Below, in pieces: positions 48,985-57,167 of a stretch of 64,000 nucleotides of DNA. Positions within the stretch are counted from its first letter, which is position 1, and each line of letters opens with the position of its first letter. Where the stretch lies: the NCBI RefSeq assembly GCF_003946275.1, contig NZ_RHNQ01000002.1, positions 1 to 64,000 of the forward strand, read 5' to 3'. The notes beneath the pieces are model-generated. The model was not told the origin of the DNA and did not search any database. It saw only the letters and a program-made list of their open reading frames with translations. Made by a program: the position numbers and the translations under genes. This stretch comes from Loigolactobacillus backii. GTDB lineage: Bacteria; Bacillota; Bacilli; Lactobacillales; Lactobacillaceae.

Positions 48985-49939
48985 ATGAAAGCAGTCGTTT
49001 TAACAAAAACTGGGGACGCCAGTGTATTTGATTATAAAGAAGTTGCTACACCGGAGATCAAACCAGGCTGGTCGCTAATTAAAATTAAAGGATTCGGGAT
49101 CAATCGTTCCGAAATCTTTACGCGTAATGGCTGGTCTCCGAGTGTTAAATTACCACGAATTTTAGGAATCGAAGGCGTTGGTGAGATTGCTGACACGTCT
49201 GACGAAAAACGTTTACCCAAAGGTCAAAAAGTAGTTACACTGATGGGTGGCATGGGCCGGGCGTTTGATGGCAGTTACGCAGAATACGCGTTAATTCCTA
49301 ACGATAATATTTATCCTGTTACAACTGATTTGAGTTGGGCAGATTTAGCGGCCGTTCCTGAAACTTATTTTACGGCCTATGGTTCACTGTTAAATTTGAA
49401 ATTACAAAAGAATGACACGTTGTTGGTTCGCGGTGCCACTAGTGGTGTCGGTGTGGCAGCGGTCAAATTGGCCAAAGCGATGGAGCCAAGCGTTAAAGTT
49501 TACGGGACAACACGTAATCTTGCCAAAAGTGATGAATTGAAGGCGGCCGGTTTTGACGGTGTCTTTGAAGACAAGGATAACCAATTACAAGTTGACAACG
49601 AACGCTTCGACAAGGTCTTAGAGTTAGTTGGCGCATTGACCTTGGCGAATTCTTTGACTGCATTGAAAACGGCCGGTATTATTTGTCTGACTGGTGAGCT
49701 GGGCGGTATTTGGACGGTAAAGGACTTCGACCCGATGGCAATTCCTACAGGTGCTTATCTGACAAACTTTGGTTCCGACAGTGTCACCGAAACCAAGTTT
49801 AATGAACTTTTGAAATTAATTGCGACACATCGGCTAGATGTTTCGCCAACAAAAAACGTTTGATTTAGCCCACACTGGTGCCGCAACGGCCTTTTTAGAC
49901 AGTCAAGATAGTTTTGGTAAGGTTGTTGTTTTACCGTAA
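48985..49939 (+). pseudogene. Zinc-type alcohol dehydrogenase / quinone oxidoreductase, frameshifted
   Basis: Medium-chain dehydrogenase/reductase (quinone-oxidoreductase subgroup), NADPH-dependent, with the GroES-like N-terminal domain, ILGIEGVGEI and the Rossmann loop GATSGVGVAA. The frame stops at 49861 after VSPTKNV. In the next frame the family C-terminus continues (FDLAHTGAATAFLDSQDSF and then GKVVVLP) to a stop at 49937-49939. Removing one A from the A6 run at 49851-49856 restores a 317-aa protein. Only about 25 residues are lost, so the product might keep some activity. Confidence 0.85.
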
Positions 49940-50073
49940 TTAATAAATGATCACTCTATGAAGTTGGAGCATATTTTGGAGTGATTCAAGTGTAAGCTAG
50001 CTTGGTCGGAAAAGTATTAGTGAAGTAATCTTTAAACTCGATTTAGATCGTTGTATTTATAAATAGTATTTCA

Positions 50074-50116
50074 AAAAGGCCAGACTACCTCTTTTTTGCG
50101 GTAGTCTGGCCTTTTA
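50074..50116. terminator. Bidirectional terminator
   Basis: A perfect 16-bp stem (50074-50089, 50100-50115) with T and A ends lies between the convergent quinone-reductase gene and the secreted-protein gene. Confidence 0.92.
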
Positions 50117-50158
50117 AGTTATCCATTATTATTCTGGATGGGCAAATAATGATGAAAG

Positions 50159-50887
50159 TTAATGCAAGTTAAGTTTCAATACGCGGGCATTACCGTTGGT
50201 GGTACCATTAACGCCGCCAGTTTTAACGCTAAGGTGGCCACGGGGAACTTTTGCAAAAGCCTGCTGAATGGAAACACCAGAAGCAAGGATAATACGAAAA
50301 GTTTTGCCGGTGACACTTTGTCCTGGTGCTAACTTTAAATTAGCGGTGGTATCGTTAATGCCAATTTTGGCAGATTTTCTAATATTTTTTGTTTTGTTTC
50401 CAGTTGTCACGCGGTAACGATCTTGCGGATTGCCAGCTAGGCCCGTAAATGTGATCGTGTGATTAGTGGTGTTTTTGATGTCAGTATTGACTAGCAAGGC
50501 GACAAAATAATGGTGGTTGACCATCTTTGTTTTAGGTCGATCAAAAACTGCATGATGCCCATCAGCAAAAACGGCGGGGTATTTCAATAAATTTCGTTGG
50601 GGTTCCGGACCGCTAGCATAAACAGTGGTGTAAAGGTTACTGAACTGCAAACCAGTGCGAGAATAATTAGCAATGGGTGTGGTATTTTTTAGAAAAGTTA
50701 AAATGACGCCATTGCTGCCATTTAAATAGTCACCCTTTTTCGTTGTGCTGGTCAGATTGCTAATTTTTTGTTTTTGGTAAGTTTGGTTAGTGGAATTAGT
50801 AGGTGCTGTGGCCGTAGACGGACTGACGATAAAGAAGATTAGACCGATGACCAACACGGTGGTGAGCATTAAAAATTTTTGACGCAC
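50159..50887 (-). CDS. Secreted protein of unknown function
   Basis: A 242-aa protein with a short basic N-terminus and a hydrophobic segment (about 5-22) that looks like a signal peptide or N-terminal membrane anchor; no lipobox cysteine is present. The mature part is Asn/Thr-rich with a beta-rich pattern (IKNTTNHTITFTGLAG), similar to Ig-like extracellular domains. I do not recognise a family. The start is a GTG at 50887 behind AAAGGAAG. It is transcribed alone. Confidence 0.75.
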   Translation of the reverse strand: MRQKFLMLTTVLVIGLIFFIVSPSTATAPTNSTNQTYQKQKISNLTSTTKKGDYLNGSNGVILTFLKNTTPIANYSRTGLQFSNLYTTVYASGPEPQRNLLKYPAVFADGHHAVFDRPKTKMVNHHYFVALLVNTDIKNTTNHTITFTGLAGNPQDRYRVTTGNKTKNIRKSAKIGINDTTANLKLAPGQSVTGKTFRIILASGVSIQQAFAKVPRGHLSVKTGGVNGTTNGNARVLKLNLH

Positions 50888-50989
50888 GTTAATGGCTTCC
50901 TTTATTGATTATAATTGTTCTTATTATAAGCTAGGCTATATTTGGAAAACACCTTTATTAGTGTTTTCCTGATCAATTTAATGTAAACG
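50888..50989. other. Short gap with terminator-like hairpin
   Basis: It contains an inverted repeat GGAAAACAC-9 nt-GTGTTTTCC (about 50944-50970) upstream of the secreted-protein gene and just before repeat B. The hairpin could terminate transcription of the minus-strand gene further right. Confidence 0.45.
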
Positions 50990-51206
50990 TGCTTGAAAAG
51001 GGCCGATTCTTGTCATATTTCAACTTAGCGCTCTTTGTCTTGCTAGTTCTTGCACTTAGTTGAGGGAGCACAGTTATTGCGCTTTATGACTGTGCCCCAT
51101 AACTTTTGCCACAAGAATAGACAACATTCGTAGCATCAGGATTAGTGGCGATCCAGGCCAATAATAATCTTAATTACAGAGTAGAATTTAACCACTTTTC
51201 TAAGTA
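50990..51206 (+). repeat. Repeat B copy (217 bp)
   Basis: It starts with TGCTTGAAAAGGGCCGATTC and ends with a CCACTTTTCTAAG-type right end. It aligns with 61360-61665 in several blocks, for example CTAGTTCTTGC, ACTTTTGCCACAAGAATAG and the AATAATC...TAGAAT block near the right end. It has no coding potential, which fits a decayed non-autonomous element. Confidence 0.75.
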
Positions 51207-51260
51207 CACACTAGCTTGGTTGGTGCGCCATTATTTTTGTCACTAATTTGTGTTACGTCA

Positions 51261-52130
51261 TTAGTTGGTTTGAATGCCGAAATTACTTAGCCAATCTTGA
51301 ACTTGGCTCTGAATTTTGTTCAAAATATTAGAGCTATTCGTATCGTCATTAGTGGTACTTGATTCGGTGGGATTCGATTCAGCATCACTGCTGCTTGCCG
51401 AGTCCGTGGTAGCAGGCTCGCTAATACTGCTTGAATCTGCCGTCGAGGATGAACTACCCGCAACTTTATCTTTAATACTGGAGAAGGCACTGCTCAATTT
51501 ACCAGAACTGGAATCAGTAGCCGAATTAGAATCATTCGTATTACTTGAACTAGTGCTGGTGGTGTTTAGGCTGTTTTCATTTTGCGCCGCAATTTTAGCT
51601 TTAATTTGCTTATATTCTGTTGAATTTTTTCGAACAAATGTAACCGTGGAAGCACCGCCTAATCCGGTAATCGAACCGTTGTTGGCAGTGAAGGTCACTT
51701 GATCATTGTCGGCAGTAAGGGTGTAGTTGGCCGTATCAGTATCAAATGTGGCCAGCTCATTAGAACTATTATCTTTAAATTCGCCGGTAGTTGCATTATT
51801 TTGCTCATTGTTTGGGGTATAGGTGTATTTACTACTTTTGATTGTTAAACTGCTGAGTTTGTCAATATTATCCGTTGTCGAATACGTCGTCCCACTAGCA
51901 TTATTGATCTCAACCCAAGAACCAGATAAAGATGAGCGTGAGCCAGTCCAAACAAAGACACCAACTAAGACCGCAATAATGAGGATTAAAGAAATCCATA
52001 ATTTTCGGTGATGACGACGCTTTTTTCTCTTTTTATCCTTACTAAGCTTTCGTTCCGTTTGTTTATTTTGTTGTTCATTTTTCTGGTGACGTAATTCCGT
52101 CCGACTCATAGTAGAATCATTATTCGCCAT
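51261..52130 (-). CDS. Single-pass membrane protein with Ser/Thr-rich extracellular region
   Basis: A 289-aa protein. A highly basic cytoplasmic N-terminus (1-43) precedes one transmembrane segment (about 44-62). Then comes an extracellular domain (about 65-170) that resembles small beta-rich lipocalin-like domains (SWVEINNASGTTYS ... SKYTYTPNN), and a long Ser/Asp/Thr low-complexity tail (175-265). I do not recognise a family; the layout suggests an envelope-associated protein. The ATG follows GGAG. Confidence 0.78.
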   Translation of the reverse strand: MANNDSTMSRTELRHQKNEQQNKQTERKLSKDKKRKKRRHHRKLWISLILIIAVLVGVFVWTGSRSSLSGSWVEINNASGTTYSTTDNIDKLSSLTIKSSKYTYTPNNEQNNATTGEFKDNSSNELATFDTDTANYTLTADNDQVTFTANNGSITGLGGASTVTFVRKNSTEYKQIKAKIAAQNENSLNTTSTSSSNTNDSNSATDSSSGKLSSAFSSIKDKVAGSSSSTADSSSISEPATTDSASSSDAESNPTESSTTNDDTNSSNILNKIQSQVQDWLSNFGIQTN

Positions 52131-52677
52131 TTTTACAACTCCAATCAGTCCGGCTTATTTATAACTTCAGAATACTTTTTCAAGTCTGTTGATGTCAGTT
52201 TACAACACTATCAAGAAGAAGGTGTGAAGACGAACTGAAGGATAACTAAAGTTTTGCTTAAGTTGATCTTTTGTGAATTGAAGTAGGTGTGAAATGGTCG
52301 GCTAAGACTGTCTGGCATGATAGTTATTACGAGGACGTAAACAGCGGCATCAGAGATTTTACTAGCGGCTGCACTTGTTATTATTTTAATAATGTAAGTT
52401 ATTTACCAAACGTGACCTAGATATTATCGAATTAGTTAAAGTTAACTGAATCCGGGTAGGTTTTTGGTGGGTCTATAAGTGACTGATAAGTAAATAAACG
52501 AAGGGGGTCGCTTTTTGAGCAAATAAATTGTGCAAAATATAGTTTTGCGATAGACTTATTTATGTACTCAAGTAATTAGCTTTAAGACAGTGACTTGTTT
52601 AGTAGTGACCAGAATTATTTACGTCAATTGATTTTACGCTAAACGGCTCCAATTAAATTATAGGATGGTGAATTAAA
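52131..52677. other. 547-bp non-coding gap
   Basis: I see no gene with a ribosome site and no strong hairpin or repeat. It must contain divergent promoters for the flanking genes, which I cannot locate securely. Confidence 0.4.
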
Positions 52678-53082
52678 ATGAAAATTAATATCAAACAAGC
52701 GGCTGCAACTTATTTGGCCACCAAGATTCCGGTTGGGAAAAACGTCTTTTTGGCCTTAGACGATGGTTCAAACAAGTTTTCCAAACTGGGCGGTTCTTGC
52801 TCGATTGGTAATAAATTTCAATTAGTTGTCGCTGACCAGGCCGATGCCGAATATAACATTGAGGTAGATAATAATCTGGGTCTGACGTTAACCACGGCGC
52901 AACCAGAAACCACTTTTTTGGGGAATGGTTTGGCCTTAGATTACAATAATGCAATGCTTAAACTAACTGATGACAGCGGAATTCTGGATGGTGCCGTCAC
53001 GGTTGCACCAGCCACTGTACCAACGCAAGATCAGAAAGCTTTAAAGGCCGAAATGACTGAACTCGGTGGTAAGATCTGCTGA
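52678..53082 (+). CDS. HesB-like iron-sulfur biosynthesis-family protein
   Basis: A 134-aa protein resembling the HesB/IscA-related (Fe-S biosynthesis) family found in lactobacilli. The N-terminus MKINIKQAAATYLATKI and the segment FLALDDGSNKFSKLGGSCSIG (given in part: LDDGSNKFSKLGG) match that family. The canonical CxnCGC ligand set of IscA is absent; only C46 and a C-terminal cysteine remain, so a role as a cluster carrier is doubtful. It is transcribed alone; a terminator follows. Confidence 0.65.
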   Translation: MKINIKQAAATYLATKIPVGKNVFLALDDGSNKFSKLGGSCSIGNKFQLVVADQADAEYNIEVDNNLGLTLTTAQPETTFLGNGLALDYNNAMLKLTDDSGILDGAVTVAPATVPTQDQKALKAEMTELGGKIC

Positions 53083-53094
53083 TCAATAATTAAA

Positions 53095-53127
53095 AAAACG
53101 CTGCCGAAATTTCGGTAGCGTTTTTAC
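53095..53127 (+). terminator. Terminator of the HesB-like gene
   Basis: A stem of about 14 bp with one mismatch (AAAACGCTGCCGAA/TTCGGTAGCGTTTT) and a T5 tail. Confidence 0.88.
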
Positions 53128-53297
53128 GTGGCGGCATTTATCCGTTTATCAATGGAAGAAAATCTGGATTAAGAAATTATTTTGAAAAAATTAAGCCGTT
53201 AATTTAATGGACATTTTACTTAGTAAATTATCCTTAGTAGTGTTATAGTAACAGCCAGAACTTGATAAATTCGAATAAAACTTGGAGGTTGATGTTT

Positions 53298-53933
53298 ATG
53301 CAAATTGGAATTATTGGCGCGACTGGTAATGCCGGCAGTGCAATTTTTAAAATGGCTGAAAAAAAAGGGCATACGGTGACCGCAATTGTGCGTAATAAAG
53401 CTAAGGCACAAAAAATGTTTGGGACCGACGCTAAAATTTTAGAAAAGGATGCGCTGGCGCTGACGTATAGCGACTTACATAATTTTGACTACGTCGTTGA
53501 TGCGTTTGCGTCACCGAAATCCTACCAACACTTAGATTTAGCGACGCAGTTAATTACTGAATTTCGAGAAGATACGCATACAACATTACTTTTTATTCTT
53601 GGATCTAGCTCGTTGCGCGATGAAAACGGCAATTTATTACTAGATGCGGTTTTGAAACGTGCTGCGGGCCAACCTTGGATTGGAACCCCAATTCAGCAAA
53701 CACATGAATATAATTATTTAAAATGGGTTGACAACGTTAAATGGACGGCCGTTTCACCGCAGATCGAATTTGTGGTGGGACCAGCAACCAGTTACCGTAT
53801 CGGAACGGATAATGCAATGACTGATAGTAACGGTAAACAAACTGTGACAACGGGTAATTTTGCTTCGGCCGTAGTTGCTGAAATGGAGAAACCAACACAC
53901 TTACGGCAACGATTCACGGTTGTAAATAATTAA
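53298..53933 (+). CDS. NAD(P)-binding SDR/NmrA-like oxidoreductase
   Basis: A 211-aa Rossmann protein of the atypical short-chain dehydrogenase / NmrA group. The dinucleotide loop IGIIGATGNAGS is at residues 3-14, followed by the TAIVRNKAKA segment that fits an NADP preference. It is often annotated as a NAD-dependent epimerase or saccharopine-like reductase; the substrate is unknown. I start it at the ATG at 53298, nine bases after GGAGG. A strong terminator follows. Confidence 0.85.
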   Translation: MQIGIIGATGNAGSAIFKMAEKKGHTVTAIVRNKAKAQKMFGTDAKILEKDALALTYSDLHNFDYVVDAFASPKSYQHLDLATQLITEFREDTHTTLLFILGSSSLRDENGNLLLDAVLKRAAGQPWIGTPIQQTHEYNYLKWVDNVKWTAVSPQIEFVVGPATSYRIGTDNAMTDSNGKQTVTTGNFASAVVAEMEKPTHLRQRFTVVNN

Positions 53934-53947
53934 AATTTTAAATGATC

Positions 53948-53994
53948 AAATAGTGTAATGGCGTTTTCTGAAACGCTGTTACACTATTTTTATA
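53948..53994 (+). terminator. Terminator of the SDR gene
   Basis: A long stem AAATAGTGTAAtgGCGTTT/AAACGCtgTTACACTATTT (about 19 bp with a 2-nt internal mismatch, 53948-53990) precedes a T-rich end. Confidence 0.9.
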
Positions 53995-54351
53995 ATTGAT
54001 CTTATTTATGAGACATATTTAGTAATACGTATCATAATTCTCTTTAATTTTTACTTTAGTGTCTCTATAATAATAAATGATTATAGAATTGGTTTTACAC
54101 AAAACAGTCCGCAAAAACTTGTGAGATTTTTTGTATAGGGCACAAAATAATATGCGTTTTAGAGGGTGACCTATTTTCAGTGTGCGAGTTTCGTGCCAGA
54201 AGAGTGCCAGTAAACAGTTCAAACCTATTTTGGTAACTGTTATGGAGAGCGGATCAAATATGACGATAATTTTGCCATACTAGTTGCGCGTAAATTATAA
54301 ATTTTATGCAAAACATAAAACAACCATTAAAAATTTTGGGAGGTAGTATTT
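53995..54351. other. Non-coding gap
   Basis: The minus-strand frame at 54019-54222 has no ribosome site and no family signature, so I leave it out. I see no strong hairpin or repeat here. Confidence 0.4.
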
Positions 54352-54663
54352 ATGTCATTAAATCCACAACAAATTAAAAATACGATCAATGAATTACACG
54401 AAAACTTTGTCCGTAGTGGTTTGACCAAGGAGCAGGTGGCCAGTGACTTGAATATCAGTATGACTAAGCTCGATCATTTATTTAGTTTAACGCAGCAATC
54501 CATGGATGATCCATGGATTCTTCGCAATTATCTAAATGATAAAGTGGCGGATAATGGGCAGGAACCAGTGCCTTATTCGGCATTAGTTGGTGACTGGCAC
54601 CAATATTGGTTCTTGAATACTCGGGCCATCGATAAGGGTGAAATTACGGCCGGCGACCTGTAA
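54352..54663 (+). CDS. DUF2316 family protein
   Basis: A 103-aa protein matching the DUF2316 family of lactobacilli. The first half looks like a helix-turn-helix (LTKEQVASDLNISMTKLDHLF, given in part: VASDLNISMTKL); the C-terminal half contains the conserved DDPWILRNYLND segment and a Tyr/Trp-rich patch. Function is unknown; DNA binding is possible but not shown. The ATG follows GGGAGGT. It stands alone. Confidence 0.78.
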   Translation: MSLNPQQIKNTINELHENFVRSGLTKEQVASDLNISMTKLDHLFSLTQQSMDDPWILRNYLNDKVADNGQEPVPYSALVGDWHQYWFLNTRAIDKGEITAGDL

Positions 54664-55109
54664 GCGAAAAATTACCTTTATCTTATAAAGGTAATTGATT
54701 GACCATTTGGAAGGCCGATTTATTTAATAATTTTGTCAAAAAATTAGCGTTAAATAATTGGGTTAAGTCAATAAGGACCAGTAAATTATGAGTTTTGGAG
54801 AAGTCTCCACATAGTTTACTGGTTTTTGAGTGGTTAAAAATCAAAAGATGATTAGGCCTGAATTATGGTTACTTTTAACAATAAATAGATTTTGAACGGA
54901 CCTAAACAAGGATTCGGAATGCTGTTTTAATTAAGTTGATCGTTTTTGCCGATGCTCATAATCCGCAACTTACCGTAATTTATCCAAAAATGATAGACTT
55001 GACATATAAGCTAAAAATTTGCGAATATATTAATTTAATACTAGTCATAAACGTAACTTCGTGAATACTGTCGTCAGACTAAACCGCTCAACTGGGGGGA
55101 ATAAATAGT
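54664..55109. other. Non-coding gap before the Mga-like gene
   Basis: It holds a perfect 12-bp hairpin AATTACCTTTAT/ATAAAGGTAATT just after the DUF2316 gene (about 54669-54695), which lacks a T-tail. It also holds a nested hairpin described separately. I see no gene. Confidence 0.45.
54778..54836 (+). terminator. Nested hairpin with T-tail
   Basis: An outer 13-bp stem with one mismatch (CCAGTAAATTATG/CATAGTTTACTGG) encloses an inner stem TGGAG-AAG-TCTCCA and ends with GTTTTTG. It may end the DUF2316 transcript. Confidence 0.6.
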
Positions 55110-56591
55110 ATGTTAAAAGAAGATCTATTAGATAAATCAGAACAGGTCCTGACGCGGCTGATTGAAAAACTTTATCTTGCGGAAAATGCGTTACCCAAAC
55201 AGCAATTAGTGCAGGAATTACAGATTTCACTAAGCACATTAAATCGTTATGGTCGACACCTTCAGGAAGACTTACAGGCCTACGAACCAACACGTACCGC
55301 TAGTTTGATGAATACTGGAACAACGTTACAATTTAATACAAAAGGGCAATTATCGGTGGAACAATTTATTACGGAAACATACGTTCAAAAGTCAATAAAT
55401 TACCGGTTATTGGTGCTAATTTACCAGCAGCCGGGTATTAGTATGTTTAATTTGGCTAATGGGCTTAATATCAGTGAGGCCTCCTTGTACCGCCGATTAA
55501 AACAAATAAGACCTATTCTTGCGGAGTTTAAGCTAACGGTTCAAAATGGCCAATTGATTGGTAGCGAGTTACAGGTAAGGTATTTCTACTATTGTCTGTT
55601 CGGGCTATCAAGTTATCCAGTGGCCTCTACGCCAGCCGTTCATGATTTTATTCACTGTTTGCAAGAGGAGTTAGGCTTTACTTTCTCCAAATCAGCTCGC
55701 CGGCACGTTAATCGCTGGTTACAAATATCTAATCGGCGTGCTCGGCAGTCAGTGGATATGGATTCAACAATTCCGACGCACATTCGCGAGCTATACCAAA
55801 ATAATGTTTTGTACGGGAAGGTACAGCATTGTTTTCAGCAATTTTTTAAAGTTACCCGGCCGTTTGAGGTTGAATCGTTATGTACGATGTTAATCAGTTT
55901 GGCGGTTTTTAACAGTAAAAATCAGGTTGTTTCCCGTTTTTCACTTATTAATCGGAAAAATCAAACGCGGCTAAACCAAATTGTGCGTCATATTGAGGCT
56001 GAATTTTTTGCCGCATTAAAAATTACGTCTGATGAATGGTCCTTTGAACTTTCAAAATTTTTATTTGATATCTGTGCCCGGCCCTATTGTTTTACCGGTA
56101 CTATTTCTAATTTTGATCAACAATATGCGCAATATTATGAAACAACGATATTTTCGGCCAATGTGAGTCAATTAGTCAACGTAATTCATGACCGCCTACT
56201 GAAGAGTAGCCGACCGCAATTACGAAATTTAGTGCAAAATAATTGGTTGTATTTTGACCAGAGCTTTCACTTGGTTTTACGTGAGTTTCAGTATCAGCAA
56301 CGGCGCGAAATTTTTGTTGGTTTAGATACCAACCTTAATGCGCACTTAGAACGGATCTTGCGTGAGGAGTTAGAGCAGCAATTTCGCACTGATTTAAATG
56401 TAATCGTCATGTTGTATCAACCGGGATACGCCTACGATTTAGTGGTGACTAATACAGCAACGAGTGCTTATGATGACGCGGATCGTACTTATTGGATTGC
56501 TAATTTGGGAAACCAAAGTGACATTAAGAATATTCACGATTTAATTCACCAAAACTACTATGATGGCTTGGCACTAGAACGGCATTCCTAA
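55110..56591 (+). CDS. Mga-like transcriptional regulator
   Basis: A 493-aa regulator with two N-terminal helix-turn-helix units (about 10-60 and 85-145; the second, MFNLANGLNISEASLYRRLKQI, is the Mga HTH), followed by a long region resembling PRD domains and an EIIB-like C-terminus as in Mga/AtxA proteins. Such proteins respond to sugar-transport phosphorylation and activate surface-protein genes. It lies 560 bp upstream of the WxL surface operon on the same strand and is a good candidate activator. The ATG follows GGGGGGA. Confidence 0.82.
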   Translation: MLKEDLLDKSEQVLTRLIEKLYLAENALPKQQLVQELQISLSTLNRYGRHLQEDLQAYEPTRTASLMNTGTTLQFNTKGQLSVEQFITETYVQKSINYRLLVLIYQQPGISMFNLANGLNISEASLYRRLKQIRPILAEFKLTVQNGQLIGSELQVRYFYYCLFGLSSYPVASTPAVHDFIHCLQEELGFTFSKSARRHVNRWLQISNRRARQSVDMDSTIPTHIRELYQNNVLYGKVQHCFQQFFKVTRPFEVESLCTMLISLAVFNSKNQVVSRFSLINRKNQTRLNQIVRHIEAEFFAALKITSDEWSFELSKFLFDICARPYCFTGTISNFDQQYAQYYETTIFSANVSQLVNVIHDRLLKSSRPQLRNLVQNNWLYFDQSFHLVLREFQYQQRREIFVGLDTNLNAHLERILREELEQQFRTDLNVIVMLYQPGYAYDLVVTNTATSAYDDADRTYWIANLGNQSDIKNIHDLIHQNYYDGLALERHS

Positions 56592-57167
56592 ATTCAGAAC
56601 TATTCATGAAAGTGGTCAGATTCTGGCCCTAGTTTGGGACAACTTAATCTGCATAAAATCCACTAATTCTGAGTGAGGACACAGTTGTACTTAATTAAAA
56701 GTGGCTACCAAAAATATGAGTTGATTGTTAGATTAGAAAGTGCTTAGATTTGGCTGCGCAAGTACGCTAAGTTATTACTGAAGGCCACAAATAGGCTTCA
56801 GTAACACTCTGAATTATTTTTTAGCATATTTACACTAAATAAATTATTAAAAGTAGCTAAATGAATTCAAAAATAATTCAAAATGGACCTTATAAACGGC
56901 TAATTATCATGATTGGTTATTTATAAGGCTCTTTTTGTGTTCATATTGATTAATTTATGCTTTCTAAATATGAATAAATTGTGAAGTAAGTATGATGATT
57001 GGGACTAGAAATGCCGTAATGATAAGCATAACCGACTTATAACTATCAAAAAAAAACAGATTTGGTCGATTAAATGAAAGCGCATAAGTTGCTTTTGCTG
57101 CTAGAATTTGGGTTGTAATAGAGGAAGTTATTAAACCTATTTTTCAAAGTTGGGAGGTGATTGGCTT
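56592..57167. other. Non-coding gap before the WxL operon
   Basis: It contains a bulged hairpin TTACTGAAGGCC/GGCTTCAGTAA (about 56778-56802) and a terminator-like hairpin at 56888-56937, but no gene. The promoter of the WxL operon must be within the last 200 bp; I see no consensus. Confidence 0.45.
56888..56937 (+). terminator. Terminator or attenuator upstream of the WxL operon
   Basis: A 9-bp outer stem CCTTATAAA/TTTATAAGG encloses a 22-nt loop with partial internal pairing and is followed by CTCTTTTTG. It lies 240 bp before the operon. Confidence 0.55.

Noticed and set aside
51316-51702. Long + strand frame opposite the Ser-rich membrane protein
   Set aside because: It is the mirror of the low-complexity Ser/Asp coding sequence on the minus strand and has no ribosome site.
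54019-54222. Small minus-strand protein
   Set aside because: No ribosome site, no recognisable family and unusual composition; most likely a chance frame.
57075-57088. cre site (CcpA) before the WxL operon
   Set aside because: TGAAAGCGCATAAG matches only the left half of the consensus; the right half deviates at key positions.
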